Source: Shimia sp.
Lineage (GTDB): Bacteria; Pseudomonadota; Alphaproteobacteria; Rhodobacterales; Rhodobacteraceae
Length of the DNA stretch: 47,241 nt
Direction: 5' to 3'
Assembly (NCBI RefSeq): GCF_022448905.1
Contig: NZ_JAKVCW010000024.1
Coordinates: 1 to 47,241, forward strand
Made by a program: the position numbers and the translations under genes. The notes below the pieces were generated by a model. It searched no databases and had not been told where the DNA came from. It saw only the letters and a list, made by a program, of their open reading frames with translations. Positions 27,776 to 38,000 of the stretch are shown here, piece by piece (position 1 is the stretch's first letter; every line of letters starts with the position of its first letter).

Positions 27776-28231
27776 ATGCCAATCACCCACACAGACTACA
27801 AATCCTCAGAAACCTTTGATTTCCTCGGTGCCATTACCCTGCGCATCTTGCTCACGGGTGAGGACACAGGCGGGGCACAGGAAGTGTTTGAAGACATCGT
27901 GCAACCGGGCGTCGGCCCCGGGCGTCACATTCACCACGACCAAGATGAAACCTTCTTTTTCTTAGAGGGCGACTTCATCGTCGAAATTGACGGTGTGGTG
28001 CAAGAGATGTCGCCAGGCGACGTCGCCTTTATCCCGCGCGGCAGCGTGCACGCCTTCAAAAACGTCGGCACCAACGAAGGACGGCTGCGCTACATTTTCT
28101 CGCCGGCACTGCAAATGGAAGCCATGTTCCGCGCCTTTCACAAAGCGGCGCAAGGCGGTGAAATCACCGAAATCCAAATGTCAGAAATTGCATCCGCCCA
28201 TGGCCAGACCTTTGTCGGCCCGCCACTCTAA
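27776..28231 (+). CDS. Small cupin-domain protein
   Basis: A 151-residue single-domain cupin. Motif 1 is GRHIHHDQDETFFFLEG, with metal ligands His51, His53 and Glu58; motif 2 is GDVAFIPRGSVHAFKN with His92. All four usual metal ligands are present, so a metal-dependent enzyme or sensor is likely, but the substrate is unknown. AAGGAG (27763-27768) precedes the ATG by 7 bases; the longer open frame upstream has no support. A GC-rich hairpin (28239-28259) without a T-run follows. Confidence 0.88.
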   Translation: MPITHTDYKSSETFDFLGAITLRILLTGEDTGGAQEVFEDIVQPGVGPGRHIHHDQDETFFFLEGDFIVEIDGVVQEMSPGDVAFIPRGSVHAFKNVGTNEGRLRYIFSPALQMEAMFRAFHKAAQGGEITEIQMSEIASAHGQTFVGPPL

Positions 28232-28238
28232 ACGCATC

Positions 28239-28259
28239 GCCCCGGCTGCGCGCCGGGGC
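28239..28259. other. GC-rich hairpin between convergent cupin and hisG genes
   Basis: GCCCCGGC (28239-28246), loop TGCGC, GCCGGGGC (28252-28259). No T-run on either side, so it may only pause polymerase or protect mRNA ends. Confidence 0.5.
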
Positions 28260-28272
28260 CATGTATTATGTG

Positions 28273-28971
28273 TTATCCATCGAGCCCAAGCTGCGCCAAC
28301 AACGTCCCCATCACGACGCGCTCATCATCGTCCATGTCCGCTTTCCGACTTTTGAACAGGGTGGCTTGGGACTTCAGAACCAACGCGTCACTCAAAATCT
28401 TGAGGTGGTTGGCCCGCAGGGTATCACCAGTCGAGGTGATATCCGCCACGCCCTCAGCCGTCAGATTTTTGATGGTGCCTTCTGTGGCACCTTGGCTGTC
28501 GACCAATTGATAATCCGCAACACCGTTGTCCTGCAGAAACTCCCGAACCAAACGGTGATACTTGGTCGCAATCCGCAAGCGGAATCCGTGCGTGCGCCGG
28601 AACGCAGCCGCAGCAGCATCCAGGTCTTCCAACGAGTCCACATCAACCCAGCAACCGGGCACCGCGATGATCAGATCCGCATGCCCAAAGCCAAGCTCGG
28701 CTTTCTCTTGCACCTGTTGCTCCCACTGGCCCAGCTTTTCGCGGACCAAATCAGTGCCGGTCACACCCAAATGAATGCGACCCGCAGCCAACTCACGCGG
28801 GATTTCACCTGCTGACAGCAAGACCAGTTCAACACCCTCAACCCCCGCAACAGCGCCTGCATACTCGCGGTCCGACCCGGTCCGGCTCAGGGTCACCCCA
28901 CGTGCGCCAAACCAATCAAAGGTCTTTTCCATCAGACGCCCTTTGGAGGGCACACCCAGTTTGATAGTCAT
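28273..28971 (-). CDS. hisG: ATP phosphoribosyltransferase, short form
   Basis: A 232-residue short HisG, the first enzyme of histidine biosynthesis (ATP + PRPP). It shows LGVPSKGRL, the periplasmic-binding-like fold, and the PRPP loop GATEGTIKNLTAEGVADIT (about 180-200). The short form lacks the C-terminal regulatory domain and needs HisZ, encoded just upstream with a 4-base overlap (ATGA). It is the last gene of hisS-hisZ-hisG. Confidence 0.96.
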   Translation of the reverse strand: MTIKLGVPSKGRLMEKTFDWFGARGVTLSRTGSDREYAGAVAGVEGVELVLLSAGEIPRELAAGRIHLGVTGTDLVREKLGQWEQQVQEKAELGFGHADLIIAVPGCWVDVDSLEDLDAAAAAFRRTHGFRLRIATKYHRLVREFLQDNGVADYQLVDSQGATEGTIKNLTAEGVADITSTGDTLRANHLKILSDALVLKSQATLFKSRKADMDDDERVVMGTLLAQLGLDG

Positions 28972-30053
28972 GCCACATCCTCCAATTGCACCAAGATGCC
29001 GGGGCGAATGACACCACCAACCGCAGGGATTTCACGTCCTTGGCCAAGCACTTGCGTCAAGGCATCGTACCGCCCGCCCGTGGCCACCGGAGGCAAATCC
29101 GCGCGACCTGGCACATAAAAGCCAAAGACGAAGCCGTCGTAATATTCCATAGACGTGCGGCCGTAGCTGGCTTCAAACTCTAGGGATTCCACATCGACTC
29201 CACGCGCCTCCAGCGCATGCATGCGATCGCGCAAGCGAAAGGCAGCCTCGGTGATGGCAGGCATATCCACCGCCAAATCGCGGATGTGCTCCAATGCGTT
29301 AGGCAGAGTCTCACGCACATTCAGAAGCGCTTCGATCAATTCAACCTGCAACGGCGAAATCGGGTCGGCAGCGGCATCTGCGCGTAGCCCATCGATACGC
29401 TCAGCCACTTCGGCTTGCGACCGCAAGCCAATATCCGGATACTTATGCGCCATGGGATCGTCTGCCGCCAACAACGCAGCGCGGCTTGCAGGCATTTCCG
29501 CCTTGCCGGAGTAACGATCCAGAAGCGCCTTAAACTTGCGCGGCCGCCAGATATGACGCGCCAACGCACGCTTGCGGCGCTCGGTGGTTTCCAACCCGGC
29601 CACCGCCGCTGCCAGAATGCCAATATCTCCTGTCGCGGCCCGCAGTTCGACACCTTTCAGTGCCTCCTGCATCACAGCAAAGACCTCAGCATCGCTTGCG
29701 GCAGGGTTCTCGCGGTCAAAAACCTCATAGCCGACCTGCATATACTCATTTGCGCGGGTCTGGTCTTCTTCCTGTCGACGAAAGACTTCCCCCGCATAAG
29801 TGTAGCGCGCGGGTTCCGCACCATGCGCCATGTGCATCTGCACAACCGGCACCGTGAAATCGGGGCGCAGCATCTGCTCCCCGCGCAAGGCGTCAGTCGT
29901 CACATAGGCCCGCCCACGAATGTCCTCGCCATAAAGGTCGAGCAAGGCTTCCGCGGGTAGCAAAACTGGTGTTTCCACCGCCACAGCGCCAGCAGACTCA
30001 AAGCCGGAGGCCAAGGCAGCCGCCCGGGCTCGGATTTTTGCTTTTTCAGACAT
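28968..30053 (-). CDS. hisZ: ATP phosphoribosyltransferase regulatory subunit
   Basis: A 361-residue HisZ, a catalytically dead histidyl-tRNA-synthetase paralogue that forms a hetero-octamer with short HisG and gives it histidine sensitivity. Class II synthetase core motifs are recognisable (LRPDFTVPVVQMH, FRRQEEDQTRANEYMQVGYE outlined, and YDALTQVLG). The anticodon domain of HisS is absent, as expected. It starts 8 bases after the hisS stop. Confidence 0.93.
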   Translation of the reverse strand: MSEKAKIRARAAALASGFESAGAVAVETPVLLPAEALLDLYGEDIRGRAYVTTDALRGEQMLRPDFTVPVVQMHMAHGAEPARYTYAGEVFRRQEEDQTRANEYMQVGYEVFDRENPAASDAEVFAVMQEALKGVELRAATGDIGILAAAVAGLETTERRKRALARHIWRPRKFKALLDRYSGKAEMPASRAALLAADDPMAHKYPDIGLRSQAEVAERIDGLRADAAADPISPLQVELIEALLNVRETLPNALEHIRDLAVDMPAITEAAFRLRDRMHALEARGVDVESLEFEASYGRTSMEYYDGFVFGFYVPGRADLPPVATGGRYDALTQVLGQGREIPAVGGVIRPGILVQLEDVA

Positions 30054-30061
30054 GGGTCCGA

Positions 30062-31555
30062 TTATCCTTCGCTCTGGCTGGCCAGAATTTCACGCACCTT
30101 CGCGACCAACTCGCCACGTGGCACCTCAAACTGACTTGGGCGCTCTTTCCACTCTTCGTGCGTTGCCGTTTCTGCAATTTTGGCGCCGAGGATCAGATCC
30201 TTGATTTGAACCACACTACGGTCTTTCTCGTCACCGCCTTCGATCACAGCGACCGGCGAATTGCGTTTGTCCGCATATTTGAGCTGATTGCCAAAATTCT
30301 TCGGATTGCCAAGGTAGACTTCGGCGCGAATACCCGCGTTGCGCAGCTCTGCAACCATCGCCTGATAGTCCGCCATGCGGTCGCGATCCATCACGGTCAC
30401 AACAACCGGTCCAACAGACGCGCCGCCCATGCGACCCTTCTCGCGCAGAGCCGCCAACAGGCGATCCACACCAATCGACAGGCCTGTCGCAGGAACAGCC
30501 TGACCGGTGAAACGTTTCACCAAGTCATCGTAACGGCCACCTCCGGACACGGAACCAAACTGACGCTTGCGGCCTTTTTCATCAAAGATTTCAAAGGTCA
30601 GCTCGGCTTCAAACACCGGCCCGGTATAGTAGCCCAGACCGCGCACGATGCTCGGATCAATCTCGATCCTGTCACTGCCATAGCCACCCGCAGCCAGCAG
30701 ATCCCCGATCTGCTCCAGTTCAGCAATCCCTTCAGCCCCCACAGCAGAGGCGCCAACCGCCCCACGCAGGTTTTCAAAGGTCTTTGACACGTCGCCCGCT
30801 TTGGAGGTCAAAAACGCGATCACCGGCTCGATTTGGTCGTCGCTCAAACCAACGCCATCGATGTAGGCGCCAGAGGCATCCAAACGACCCTTACCGAGCA
30901 ATTCGCGCGCGCCGCTCTCGCCCACCTTGTCGAACTTATCGATGGTGCGCAGCACGTTGTCTTTGGCCGCTTGATCTTCGCCAAGCCCCATAACTTCCAG
31001 CACGCCGTTCATGACTTTGCGGTTGTTCACCCGCACAAGGAAATCCCCGCGCGGAATGCCGACGGTTTCCAACGTGTCCGCAAGCATCGCGCAAATCTCG
31101 GCATCCGCCGCCATAGACGCTGTGCCTACTGTATCCGCATCACATTGATAAAACTGACGGTACCGACCGGGCCCCGGCTTCTCATTGCGCCACACTGGCC
31201 CCATTGCGTACCGGCGATAGGGGTTGGGCAAATCATTGCGGTGCTGCGCATAAACACGCGCCAACGGCGCGGTCAGGTCGTAGCGCAACGCCATCCAGTC
31301 GCCGTTGTCTTTCTCGTCAAACTCCTGCCAGGCAAACACGCCTTCGTTGGGGCGATCCACGTCTGGCAGGAACTTTCCCAGCGCCTCAACGGTTTCCACC
31401 GCGCTGCTTTCCAAAGCTTCAAAACCATAGCGATGATACACCCCAGCGATCTGATGCAGCATCTCGGTGCGCTCGGTCACCTCAACACCAAAATAGTCGC
31501 GGAAGCCCTTCGGCGTGATTGCCTTAGGACGTGGGGCTTTCTTCTGCTTGGCCAT
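30062..31555 (-). CDS. hisS: Histidyl-tRNA synthetase
   Basis: A 497-residue class II synthetase charging tRNA-His. Class II motifs and histidine-specific loops are visible: KGFRDYFG near the start, [49 protein letters not shown] and [10 protein letters not shown], then a C-terminal anticodon-binding domain. It is longer than the 424-residue E. coli enzyme, as is common in alphaproteobacteria. First gene of the hisS-hisZ-hisG unit, linking histidine charging and synthesis. Confidence 0.97.
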   Translation of the reverse strand: MAKQKKAPRPKAITPKGFRDYFGVEVTERTEMLHQIAGVYHRYGFEALESSAVETVEALGKFLPDVDRPNEGVFAWQEFDEKDNGDWMALRYDLTAPLARVYAQHRNDLPNPYRRYAMGPVWRNEKPGPGRYRQFYQCDADTVGTASMAADAEICAMLADTLETVGIPRGDFLVRVNNRKVMNGVLEVMGLGEDQAAKDNVLRTIDKFDKVGESGARELLGKGRLDASGAYIDGVGLSDDQIEPVIAFLTSKAGDVSKTFENLRGAVGASAVGAEGIAELEQIGDLLAAGGYGSDRIEIDPSIVRGLGYYTGPVFEAELTFEIFDEKGRKRQFGSVSGGGRYDDLVKRFTGQAVPATGLSIGVDRLLAALREKGRMGGASVGPVVVTVMDRDRMADYQAMVAELRNAGIRAEVYLGNPKNFGNQLKYADKRNSPVAVIEGGDEKDRSVVQIKDLILGAKIAETATHEEWKERPSQFEVPRGELVAKVREILASQSEG

Positions 31556-31658
31556 CGCTATGGTCCTTGTGAAATAATTACGTCAGTGCCTTTAGCGAAT
31601 GGGGTGCCAATGGGCAAGGAGAGGCTCCTCTTGGCGACCAAAACGTCACACAAACATC

Positions 31659-31687
31659 AAAAAGCCGCGCTCGATCAAAAGCGCGGC
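31659..31687 (-). terminator. Rho-independent terminator of the sulfotransferase gene
   Basis: On the minus strand GCCGCGCT (31687-31680), loop of 8, AGCGCGGC (31671-31664), then TTTTT (31663-31659). It lies 32 bases after the stop and before the hisS promoter region. Confidence 0.85.
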
Positions 31688-31719
31688 CTCAAAAGGTTCA
31701 AAATCCAAATGTTTCTGAC

Positions 31720-32538
31720 TTAATCGCCCAGCTTGGCGTGCACCTCATCCAGGTCAATTTCGCCAATTGGCATTTTGTTACCCGGGTTTTCGAAGTCATA
31801 TTTGAACAGCTGGAAGTCGCGCTTGTAGATCTCATAGACCAGATGCATCGACAGATCGTCGAAGTAATCTTCCACCGGATGTGCCCGCTTTGGCCCATGC
31901 CCTTCGGACTCGTTGAACCGGGGAATTTGTGTCAGATCAACAACATGGGGTGTTTCGATATGGTCCAAAACGCCTTGCATCCCGTCGTTAAACTGCTCGG
32001 TCCAGAAGATTTTGTCGTAGGTGCCGCCGTTTACGATGAAGGTCGACACGTGGCCGGACATGGCGGACCAATGAATGTCGGGATCCATTGGTCGGCGCCA
32101 GCGGATGGTGTCGCGCGCAAACAACAAGAACCGGCGGAAACTTTGAATCTGGTCAAACTCCTGCTTGCCGTCATCGCCACCAACCTCAATCCCATATTTC
32201 TGGATCAGCATCGGCACAAGGTTACCACGGTAGCGTTTGCCGTTCCGCTGGATGCCGCAAATCTTGTCAAAGAATGAGGACAGGATCCGCGTGTATGGGT
32301 TACGCACACAGGTAAACGCATAGGACCGGTGCTCACGCACGTTATCGGTGATCGGCTGATGGCTTGCTTCAATAGCCCACTTGTGCATGCCACCTTTGGC
32401 GTCGTGGATATCGCCGTCAAAAAACTCGCCATGATCCGAGTAGAACATGATCTGACCGATGGTGGAGCATGCGCATTTTGGCACAACTCGATACACCACA
32501 CTTTCGCTTTCCGTCATCCAAGTGCCGGGAAATCCCAT
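31720..32538 (-). CDS. Sulfotransferase-family protein
   Basis: A 272-residue PAPS-dependent sulfotransferase-like protein. The 5'-phosphosulfate loop is PKCACSTIG (20-28) and the 3'-phosphate site is RNPYTRILSSFFDK (79-92), the form found in carbohydrate sulfotransferases of the Sulfotransfer_2 type. There is no signal peptide, so it would act in the cytoplasm. GGAGG precedes the ATG by 7 bases. It is divergent from the GT14 gene by 148 bases, and the pair suggests sulfation of a cell-surface or exported glycan. Acceptor unknown. Confidence 0.88.
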   Translation of the reverse strand: MGFPGTWMTESESVVYRVVPKCACSTIGQIMFYSDHGEFFDGDIHDAKGGMHKWAIEASHQPITDNVREHRSYAFTCVRNPYTRILSSFFDKICGIQRNGKRYRGNLVPMLIQKYGIEVGGDDGKQEFDQIQSFRRFLLFARDTIRWRRPMDPDIHWSAMSGHVSTFIVNGGTYDKIFWTEQFNDGMQGVLDHIETPHVVDLTQIPRFNESEGHGPKRAHPVEDYFDDLSMHLVYEIYKRDFQLFKYDFENPGNKMPIGEIDLDEVHAKLGD

Positions 32539-32686
32539 GTTTCTGCCTCCATAGCCGCCGTGGTTATTGCTTTGGTCACGGTCTGAGCGCGTGTCAAAAA
32601 ATTCCGAACAAAGCCTGTTTATTCAACGCGCTTTCATCTTTAAATGGATAAACACAGGACGTCAAAGTAGGGATCGAAGAAGCTAG

Positions 32687-34264
32687 ATGGCGAGAATTGC
32701 TTACATTCTTCTGTGCCACAAGGATCCTGAGGCGATCATCAAGCAGGCAGAACGGCTTACCGCAACCGGGGATTATATCTCCATCCATTTTGATGCCCGC
32801 GCCAAACCAGAGCATTTTGCCTTGCTGCAAGAGGTGCTTGGCCCAAACCCAAACGTGGCGTTTTCTGAAAAGCGCATCAAATGCGGCTGGGGTGAATGGA
32901 GCCTGATAGAGGCCACGCTCTACGCAGTGCAAACCGCTGTTAAAAAATTCCCGCGCGCCTCGCACTTCTACATGCTGTCTGGCGACTGCATGGTGATCAA
33001 ATCGTCGGAATACATCCACGAATTTCTTGATGACAATGATGTCGACTTCATTGAAAGCTTTGACTTTTTTGAGAGCGACTGGATCAAAACCGGTATGAAG
33101 TCAGAGCGGTTGATCTACCGCCATTGGTTCAATGAACGCACCCAAAAACGACGCTTTTATGCGACCTACAACTTGCAGAAAAAGCTTGGCCTGACGCGCG
33201 ACATTCCTGCGGACATTCAAGTGATGATCGGCAGCCAATGGTGGTGCCTGCGTCGACAAACCATTGAAGCGGTTCTGCATTTCACAGAATCCCGCCGCGA
33301 CGTGATGCGCTTTTTCCGCACAACCTGGATTCCGGACGAGACCTTTTTTCAGACCATCGTCCGACACTTGGTGCCCACCAATGAAATTCGCACGCGCACC
33401 CTAACGTTCCTAATGTTCACCGACTACGGAATGCCGCTGACATTTTACAACGATCACTACGACCTTCTGATCAGCCAAGACTATCTTTTTGCCCGAAAAA
33501 TCAGCCCCGACGCTTTGGATCTCAAGGAGCGGTTGGGGCAACTTTACGCCGAAGAAGGTGTGAACTTCCAAATCTCAGCAGAAGGCCCAAGCCTATTCAA
33601 GTTTCTCACCGGACGCGGTCGGCAGGGCAAACGCTTTGCCAGCCGGTTCTGGGAAACTGAAAGTACGCTGGGGCGCGATCGCGAACTGATGCTGATCGTT
33701 TGCAAAAAATGGCATGTTGCCAAAAGGTTACTGGAAAAGATCGACCAAGTCACGGATCTTCCCACGATTGCCTATCTCTTTAACGAGGAAAGCACCCCGC
33801 TTCCCGACCTCGGCGGCATCCAATCGACCTTGAACAAACGCACACGACACCGTCGCGCACTGATGCGCATGCTGTTTGACTACTACGACACCAACCGCCT
33901 TGTGGTCTGTCTCGACCCCAGCGCCATGGACCTGATGCAGGACTTCTTTGGCGATCGTTCGACCACTAGAATGTTGGAAATACAGTGTGATTTCTCCGAT
34001 GAGTATCTCACGGGCCATGCCATTCGCATTGGTTTGGCGGGAGAGCAAACCTCGCCGGAAACATTGGAACGGCTGCTGCCAACCATTCGGCGCGACATCC
34101 TGAGTGAGAGTGATCGTATTCGGGACGCGGAGTTTGAAAACGTAAACCGTATGGTGCAATCCGGCAGCGAAGAGGAACATGTGGCAGCAGTGATGAACTT
34201 CCTGCACATCTCAGAGGAACAAGCCCGCGACATCGCGCGGACTGAGTATCTTTTTGCCGACTGA
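32687..34264 (+). CDS. Core-2/I-branching (GT14)-like glycosyltransferase with C-terminal extra domain
   Basis: A 525-residue protein. The first 300 residues resemble the core-2/I-branching beta-1,6-GlcNAc-transferase family (AYILLCHKDP, YISIHFDARAK, HFYMLSGDCMVIKS, IGSQWWCLRRQTIE, WIPDETFFQTIV), a fold that uses a nucleotide sugar without the DxD motif. The last 200 residues (RDRELMLIVCKKWHVAKRLLEK onwards, outlined) form an additional domain found with it in Rhodobacteraceae, probably the DUF5928 type, of unknown role. No membrane segment. The ribosome site is weak. With the divergent sulfotransferase it points to a sulfated polysaccharide. Confidence 0.83.
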   Translation: MARIAYILLCHKDPEAIIKQAERLTATGDYISIHFDARAKPEHFALLQEVLGPNPNVAFSEKRIKCGWGEWSLIEATLYAVQTAVKKFPRASHFYMLSGDCMVIKSSEYIHEFLDDNDVDFIESFDFFESDWIKTGMKSERLIYRHWFNERTQKRRFYATYNLQKKLGLTRDIPADIQVMIGSQWWCLRRQTIEAVLHFTESRRDVMRFFRTTWIPDETFFQTIVRHLVPTNEIRTRTLTFLMFTDYGMPLTFYNDHYDLLISQDYLFARKISPDALDLKERLGQLYAEEGVNFQISAEGPSLFKFLTGRGRQGKRFASRFWETESTLGRDRELMLIVCKKWHVAKRLLEKIDQVTDLPTIAYLFNEESTPLPDLGGIQSTLNKRTRHRRALMRMLFDYYDTNRLVVCLDPSAMDLMQDFFGDRSTTRMLEIQCDFSDEYLTGHAIRIGLAGEQTSPETLERLLPTIRRDILSESDRIRDAEFENVNRMVQSGSEEEHVAAVMNFLHISEEQARDIARTEYLFAD

Positions 34265-34274
34265 TTGAGCTGGT

Positions 34275-34913
34275 TTAGGCAGCCAATTTGGCTGCCAAAA
34301 GTTCCACACAGAGCCTGATCGCACGGGTGGATGTCGCAAGATCCATGGACGCGCCATACTCCTCCAAGCCGCTCTTTTCCGCAATATTTTCAGGCGACTG
34401 CGGAAGGTGCACAAACCCACTTCGCAGTGCAATTCCGCGCTGCGCCGCCATGTGCGCAAGCGTGTAGATCAGCTGATTACAGAGGTGTGTCCCAGCCGAA
34501 AATGACAGGGCGGCGGGGATGTGGTTGGCGCGGAGGTGGGTGACCATCTCGACGCATGGGAGGGTGGCGTTGTAGGCGGCGGGGCCGTTTTCGACGATCG
34601 GGGTGGCGCGGAGGTGGGCACCGGTGACGTCGGGCACGCTGAAATGGCGCCAGTTGATACCCACCATTTCCGGCTGCACCACCGCTGCGCCGGACACGCC
34701 AAGACCGATCCAACCGTCGGGTTGATGCGTATCCAGAAGGCGATTTATGTTATCCTGCAGGGCGTTAGTGTCGACATCCAGCTCAACCGCCACAAGATCG
34801 CAGCACTCAAACTCTTCTTGTCCAAGACGCGCCGCGACCAAAGCGGCTGGGTTGTTTTTGGCTTTGGCCCAGGAGCCGTATCCGGACACCAGGATGGTTG
34901 GCTTATGTGTCAT
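34275..34913 (-). CDS. pcp: Pyroglutamyl-peptidase I (peptidase C15)
   Basis: A 212-residue cysteine peptidase that removes N-terminal pyroglutamate from peptides. The triad is present at the family spacing: Glu82 (VQPEMVGIN), Cys145 (SAGTHLCNQ) and His169 (GFVHLPQ). The start at 34913 follows GAGAGG. It lies 94 bases behind the 5-oxoprolinase gene on the same strand, so free 5-oxoproline made by Pcp could be opened to glutamate by that enzyme. Sequence identity to well-studied Pcp seems low, but the catalytic residues and AGTxLCN block are clear. Bases 34510-34640 use almost only C- or G-ending codons. Confidence 0.88.
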   Translation of the reverse strand: MTHKPTILVSGYGSWAKAKNNPAALVAARLGQEEFECCDLVAVELDVDTNALQDNINRLLDTHQPDGWIGLGVSGAAVVQPEMVGINWRHFSVPDVTGAHLRATPIVENGPAAYNATLPCVEMVTHLRANHIPAALSFSAGTHLCNQLIYTLAHMAAQRGIALRSGFVHLPQSPENIAEKSGLEEYGASMDLATSTRAIRLCVELLAAKLAA

Positions 34914-34927
34914 TCTGCCTCTCAAAG

Positions 34928-34957
34928 GACGCCCCAAATGTACGAATTTGGGACGTC
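34928..34957 (-). other. Stem-loop in the oplAH-pcp intercistronic gap
   Basis: In the minus-strand RNA GACGUCCCAAAU (34957-34946) pairs with AUUUGGGGCGUC (34939-34928) over 12 pairs with one G-U, loop of 6. It ends just before the pcp ribosome site and has no U-tract. It may protect the upstream message or limit read-through. Confidence 0.55.
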
Positions 34958-35007
34958 GGTATTACGTCTGTATCGCGACTGTATCACGGAGGTGCGTATT
35001 TTGGCGC

Positions 35008-38000
35008 TTAGAGCGCGCCAAAACCACCGCCACCGGGCGTTTTCATCACAAACACGTCGCCCACTTCAAGAGACGCCTGGTCGTTGCCTTTCAGCTCCAA
35101 CACGGCGCCATCTGCGCGCACGACGCTGTTTTCCCCAACCGCGCCAGCTCCACCGCCTTGTGCGCCATGGGGTGGCACCACGCGATGCGAGGACAGTACA
35201 GTGACAGTCATTGGCTCGTTGAACCGCAAGCGGCGCACAATGCCGTTGCCGCCGGAGGTCTGCCCCTGCCCGCCGGACCTGTGGCGGATCGAAAACTCAT
35301 CCACCCGCACCGGAAAACGGGTTTCCAGAACCTCGGGATCGGTCATCCGTGTGTTTGTCATGTGGCTGTGTACGGCGCTGGTGCCATCAAAGCCGTCGCC
35401 AGCGCCGGTGCCGCCACAGATGGTTTCGTAGTTCTGATGCGTGTCGTTGCCATAAACAAAGTTGTTCATGGTGCCTTGGCTGCCAGCAATCACGCCCAGC
35501 GCGCCGTAGAGCGTGTCACAGATCGCCTGACTGACTTCGGTGTTGCCGGAGATCACGGCCGCTGGATACTTCGGATTGATCATGCTGCCTTCGGGCACAA
35601 TCAGGCTCAATGGCTTCAGACAGCCTTCGTTCATCGGGATGTCGCTGCCCACCATGGTGCGGAAGACATAGAGCACCACCGCTCGACAGATCGCCATGGG
35701 CGCGTTGTAGTTGAGCGGGCTTTGATCGGAGGTGCCGGTAAAGTCGATGGTGGCGCTGCGCGCGACCTTGTCGACGGAAATGGCCACCTCGATCTTGGCA
35801 CCGTCGTCCAGCGGATAAGAGAAGCTGCAATCATGCAGCACATCGAGCACACGGCGCACGCTCTCTTCGGCGTTGTCCTGCACGTGGCCCATGTAAGCCT
35901 GCACCGTGCCGTGGCCGAATTGCGTGGTGATCTTGCGCAGCTCGGTTGCGCCGGTTTCGTTGGCCGCGATCTGTGCGGCGAGGTCGGCCATATTCTGATC
36001 GACGTTGCGACAAGGATATGGGCCTGACGCGAGCAGGTCTCGCGCGTCCTCTTCACGCAAAGTGCCGCGATCCACCAACAGGAAGTTGTCGATCACGATA
36101 CCTTCTTCATCAATCGTGCGGCTGTCGGGCGGGGCGGAACCCGGGGTCTTGCCGCCAATGTCGGCGTGGTGGCCGCGAGACGCAACGGTGTAGAGGATGT
36201 TTTCCCCTGCCGCGTCAAACACAGGTGTGATGACGGTCACGTCCGGCAGGTGGGTGCCGCCGTTGAACGGGTTGTTCATCATGAACACGTCGCCGGGACG
36301 GATTTTGTCTGCGTTGGCGTGCAAAACGGTGCGTACGCTTTCGGACATGGAGCCAAGATGCACCGGCACGTGGGGCGCGTTGGCCACCAGATCGCCGTTT
36401 TGGTCAAAGATCGCACAGGAGAAATCATAACGCTCTTTGATGTTCACCGAATACGCGGTGTTGGCCAGAGTGGCGCCCATCTGTTCGGCAATCGACATAA
36501 AGAGGTTGTTGAACACCTCCAGCATGACCGGATCAACGGAAGTGCCAATCGCTTCTTTGCGGGCCAGAGGCACAATGCGTTTCAGCACGAGGTTGCCGCC
36601 CGCGGCACAGGTCGCCTGCCAGCCGTCTTCGATCATATTGGTGCCGGTGGTTTCGGTCAGGATCGCCGGGCCGGTCACGCTGTCGCCCACGGCCAATGTG
36701 GTTCGGTCAACCAACGGGATGTCCTGCCACGCGCCGTTCAGGTGGAACGGCACAGTGGCATCGGTCCGCGCGGCGCCAGCTGGGTTTGGCATGGTCACCG
36801 GCTCGCCGGTTTGGCCCACGGCCTCGGCCTCCAACACGTCGATGATCAGATCATCGGTGTCGGGTGCAAAGCCAAAACGTTGTTTGTGGGCGGTGACAAA
36901 GTCAGCACGCATTTTGTCCGCATTGCCAAACGCCACCGGCAGGCTCTGCTGTGCGCCCTGCGGGCGGATGTGGGCGCGTTGTTCCACGATGATGTCAGCC
37001 TCGGCCACACCCTGACTGGCGACCTCGGCTCGGGCGGCGGCGGCAATATCGGCCAACTGCGCCGCGGCGTTGCTGTCTTCCAGCGCGCAGCCCAGTTGCG
37101 CCTCACGCATGGCGCGGATGTCGGCCAGCCCCATGCCAAAGGCAGAGAGCACGCCGGCAAAGGGGTGGATGAAGATGCTTTCCATGCCCAGCGCATCGGC
37201 CACCAGACAGGCGTGTTGACCGCCAGCGCCACCAAAGCAGTTCATGGTGTAGCGGGTCACGTCATAGCCACGCTGCACAGAGATTTTCTTGATCGCGTTG
37301 GCCATGTTTTCCACGGCGATACGCAGGAAGCCTTCGGCCAGGTCTTCCACCGATTTGTCGGTGCCAATTTCGGCCTTCAGCGCTTCGAACTTGGCGCGCA
37401 CGGCGTCCGCATCCAGCGGCAGGTCGCCGTTGGGGCCAAAAACGTGCGGGAAGTGATCGGGGTGCAGTTTGCCCAGCAAGACGTTGCAATCGGTGACCGT
37501 GAGTGGACCGCCCCGGCGGTAGGCGCAGGGTCCGGGATTTGCTCCGGCGCTTTCTGGACCCACCTGCATACGACCGTCGCGGTAAGTGAGGATCGAGCCG
37601 CCGCCTGCCGCCACCGTATGGATCGACATCATGGGCGCGCGCATACGCACACCGGCGACTTCGGTTTCAAAGGAGCGTTCGTATTCGCCCGCGTAGTGGC
37701 AGACGTCGGTGGAGGTGCCGCCCATGTCAAAGCCGATGAGTTTGTCAAAACCTAGTTCGGCCGCAGAGCGCACCATGCCGACAACGCCGCCGGCGGGACC
37801 GGACAAAATAGCGTCGCGGCCCTGAAACAGGCTTGCGTCAGTCAGGCCACCGTTGGACTGCATGAACATCAGACGGTCACAGCCGCCTTGGTCGGTACCC
37901 AGCGCATCGGCGACCTGATCCACATAGCGGCGCAGGATCGGCGAGAGGTAGGCGTCCACCACAGCGGTGTCGCCGCGACCCACCAGCTTGATCAGCGGGC

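Noticed and set aside
28273..28971. HisG appearing truncated (232 residues)
   Set aside because: It is the short form that works with HisZ, and hisZ is the overlapping upstream gene.
34747..36027. 426-residue open frame across the pcp/oplAH junction, plus strand
   Set aside because: It crosses two real genes and a hairpin on the other strand and has no supporting signal.
36166..37755. 529-residue open frame antisense to the 5-oxoprolinase gene
   Set aside because: Shadow of a highly conserved gene: His/Gly/Arg-rich, no motif, no ribosome site.
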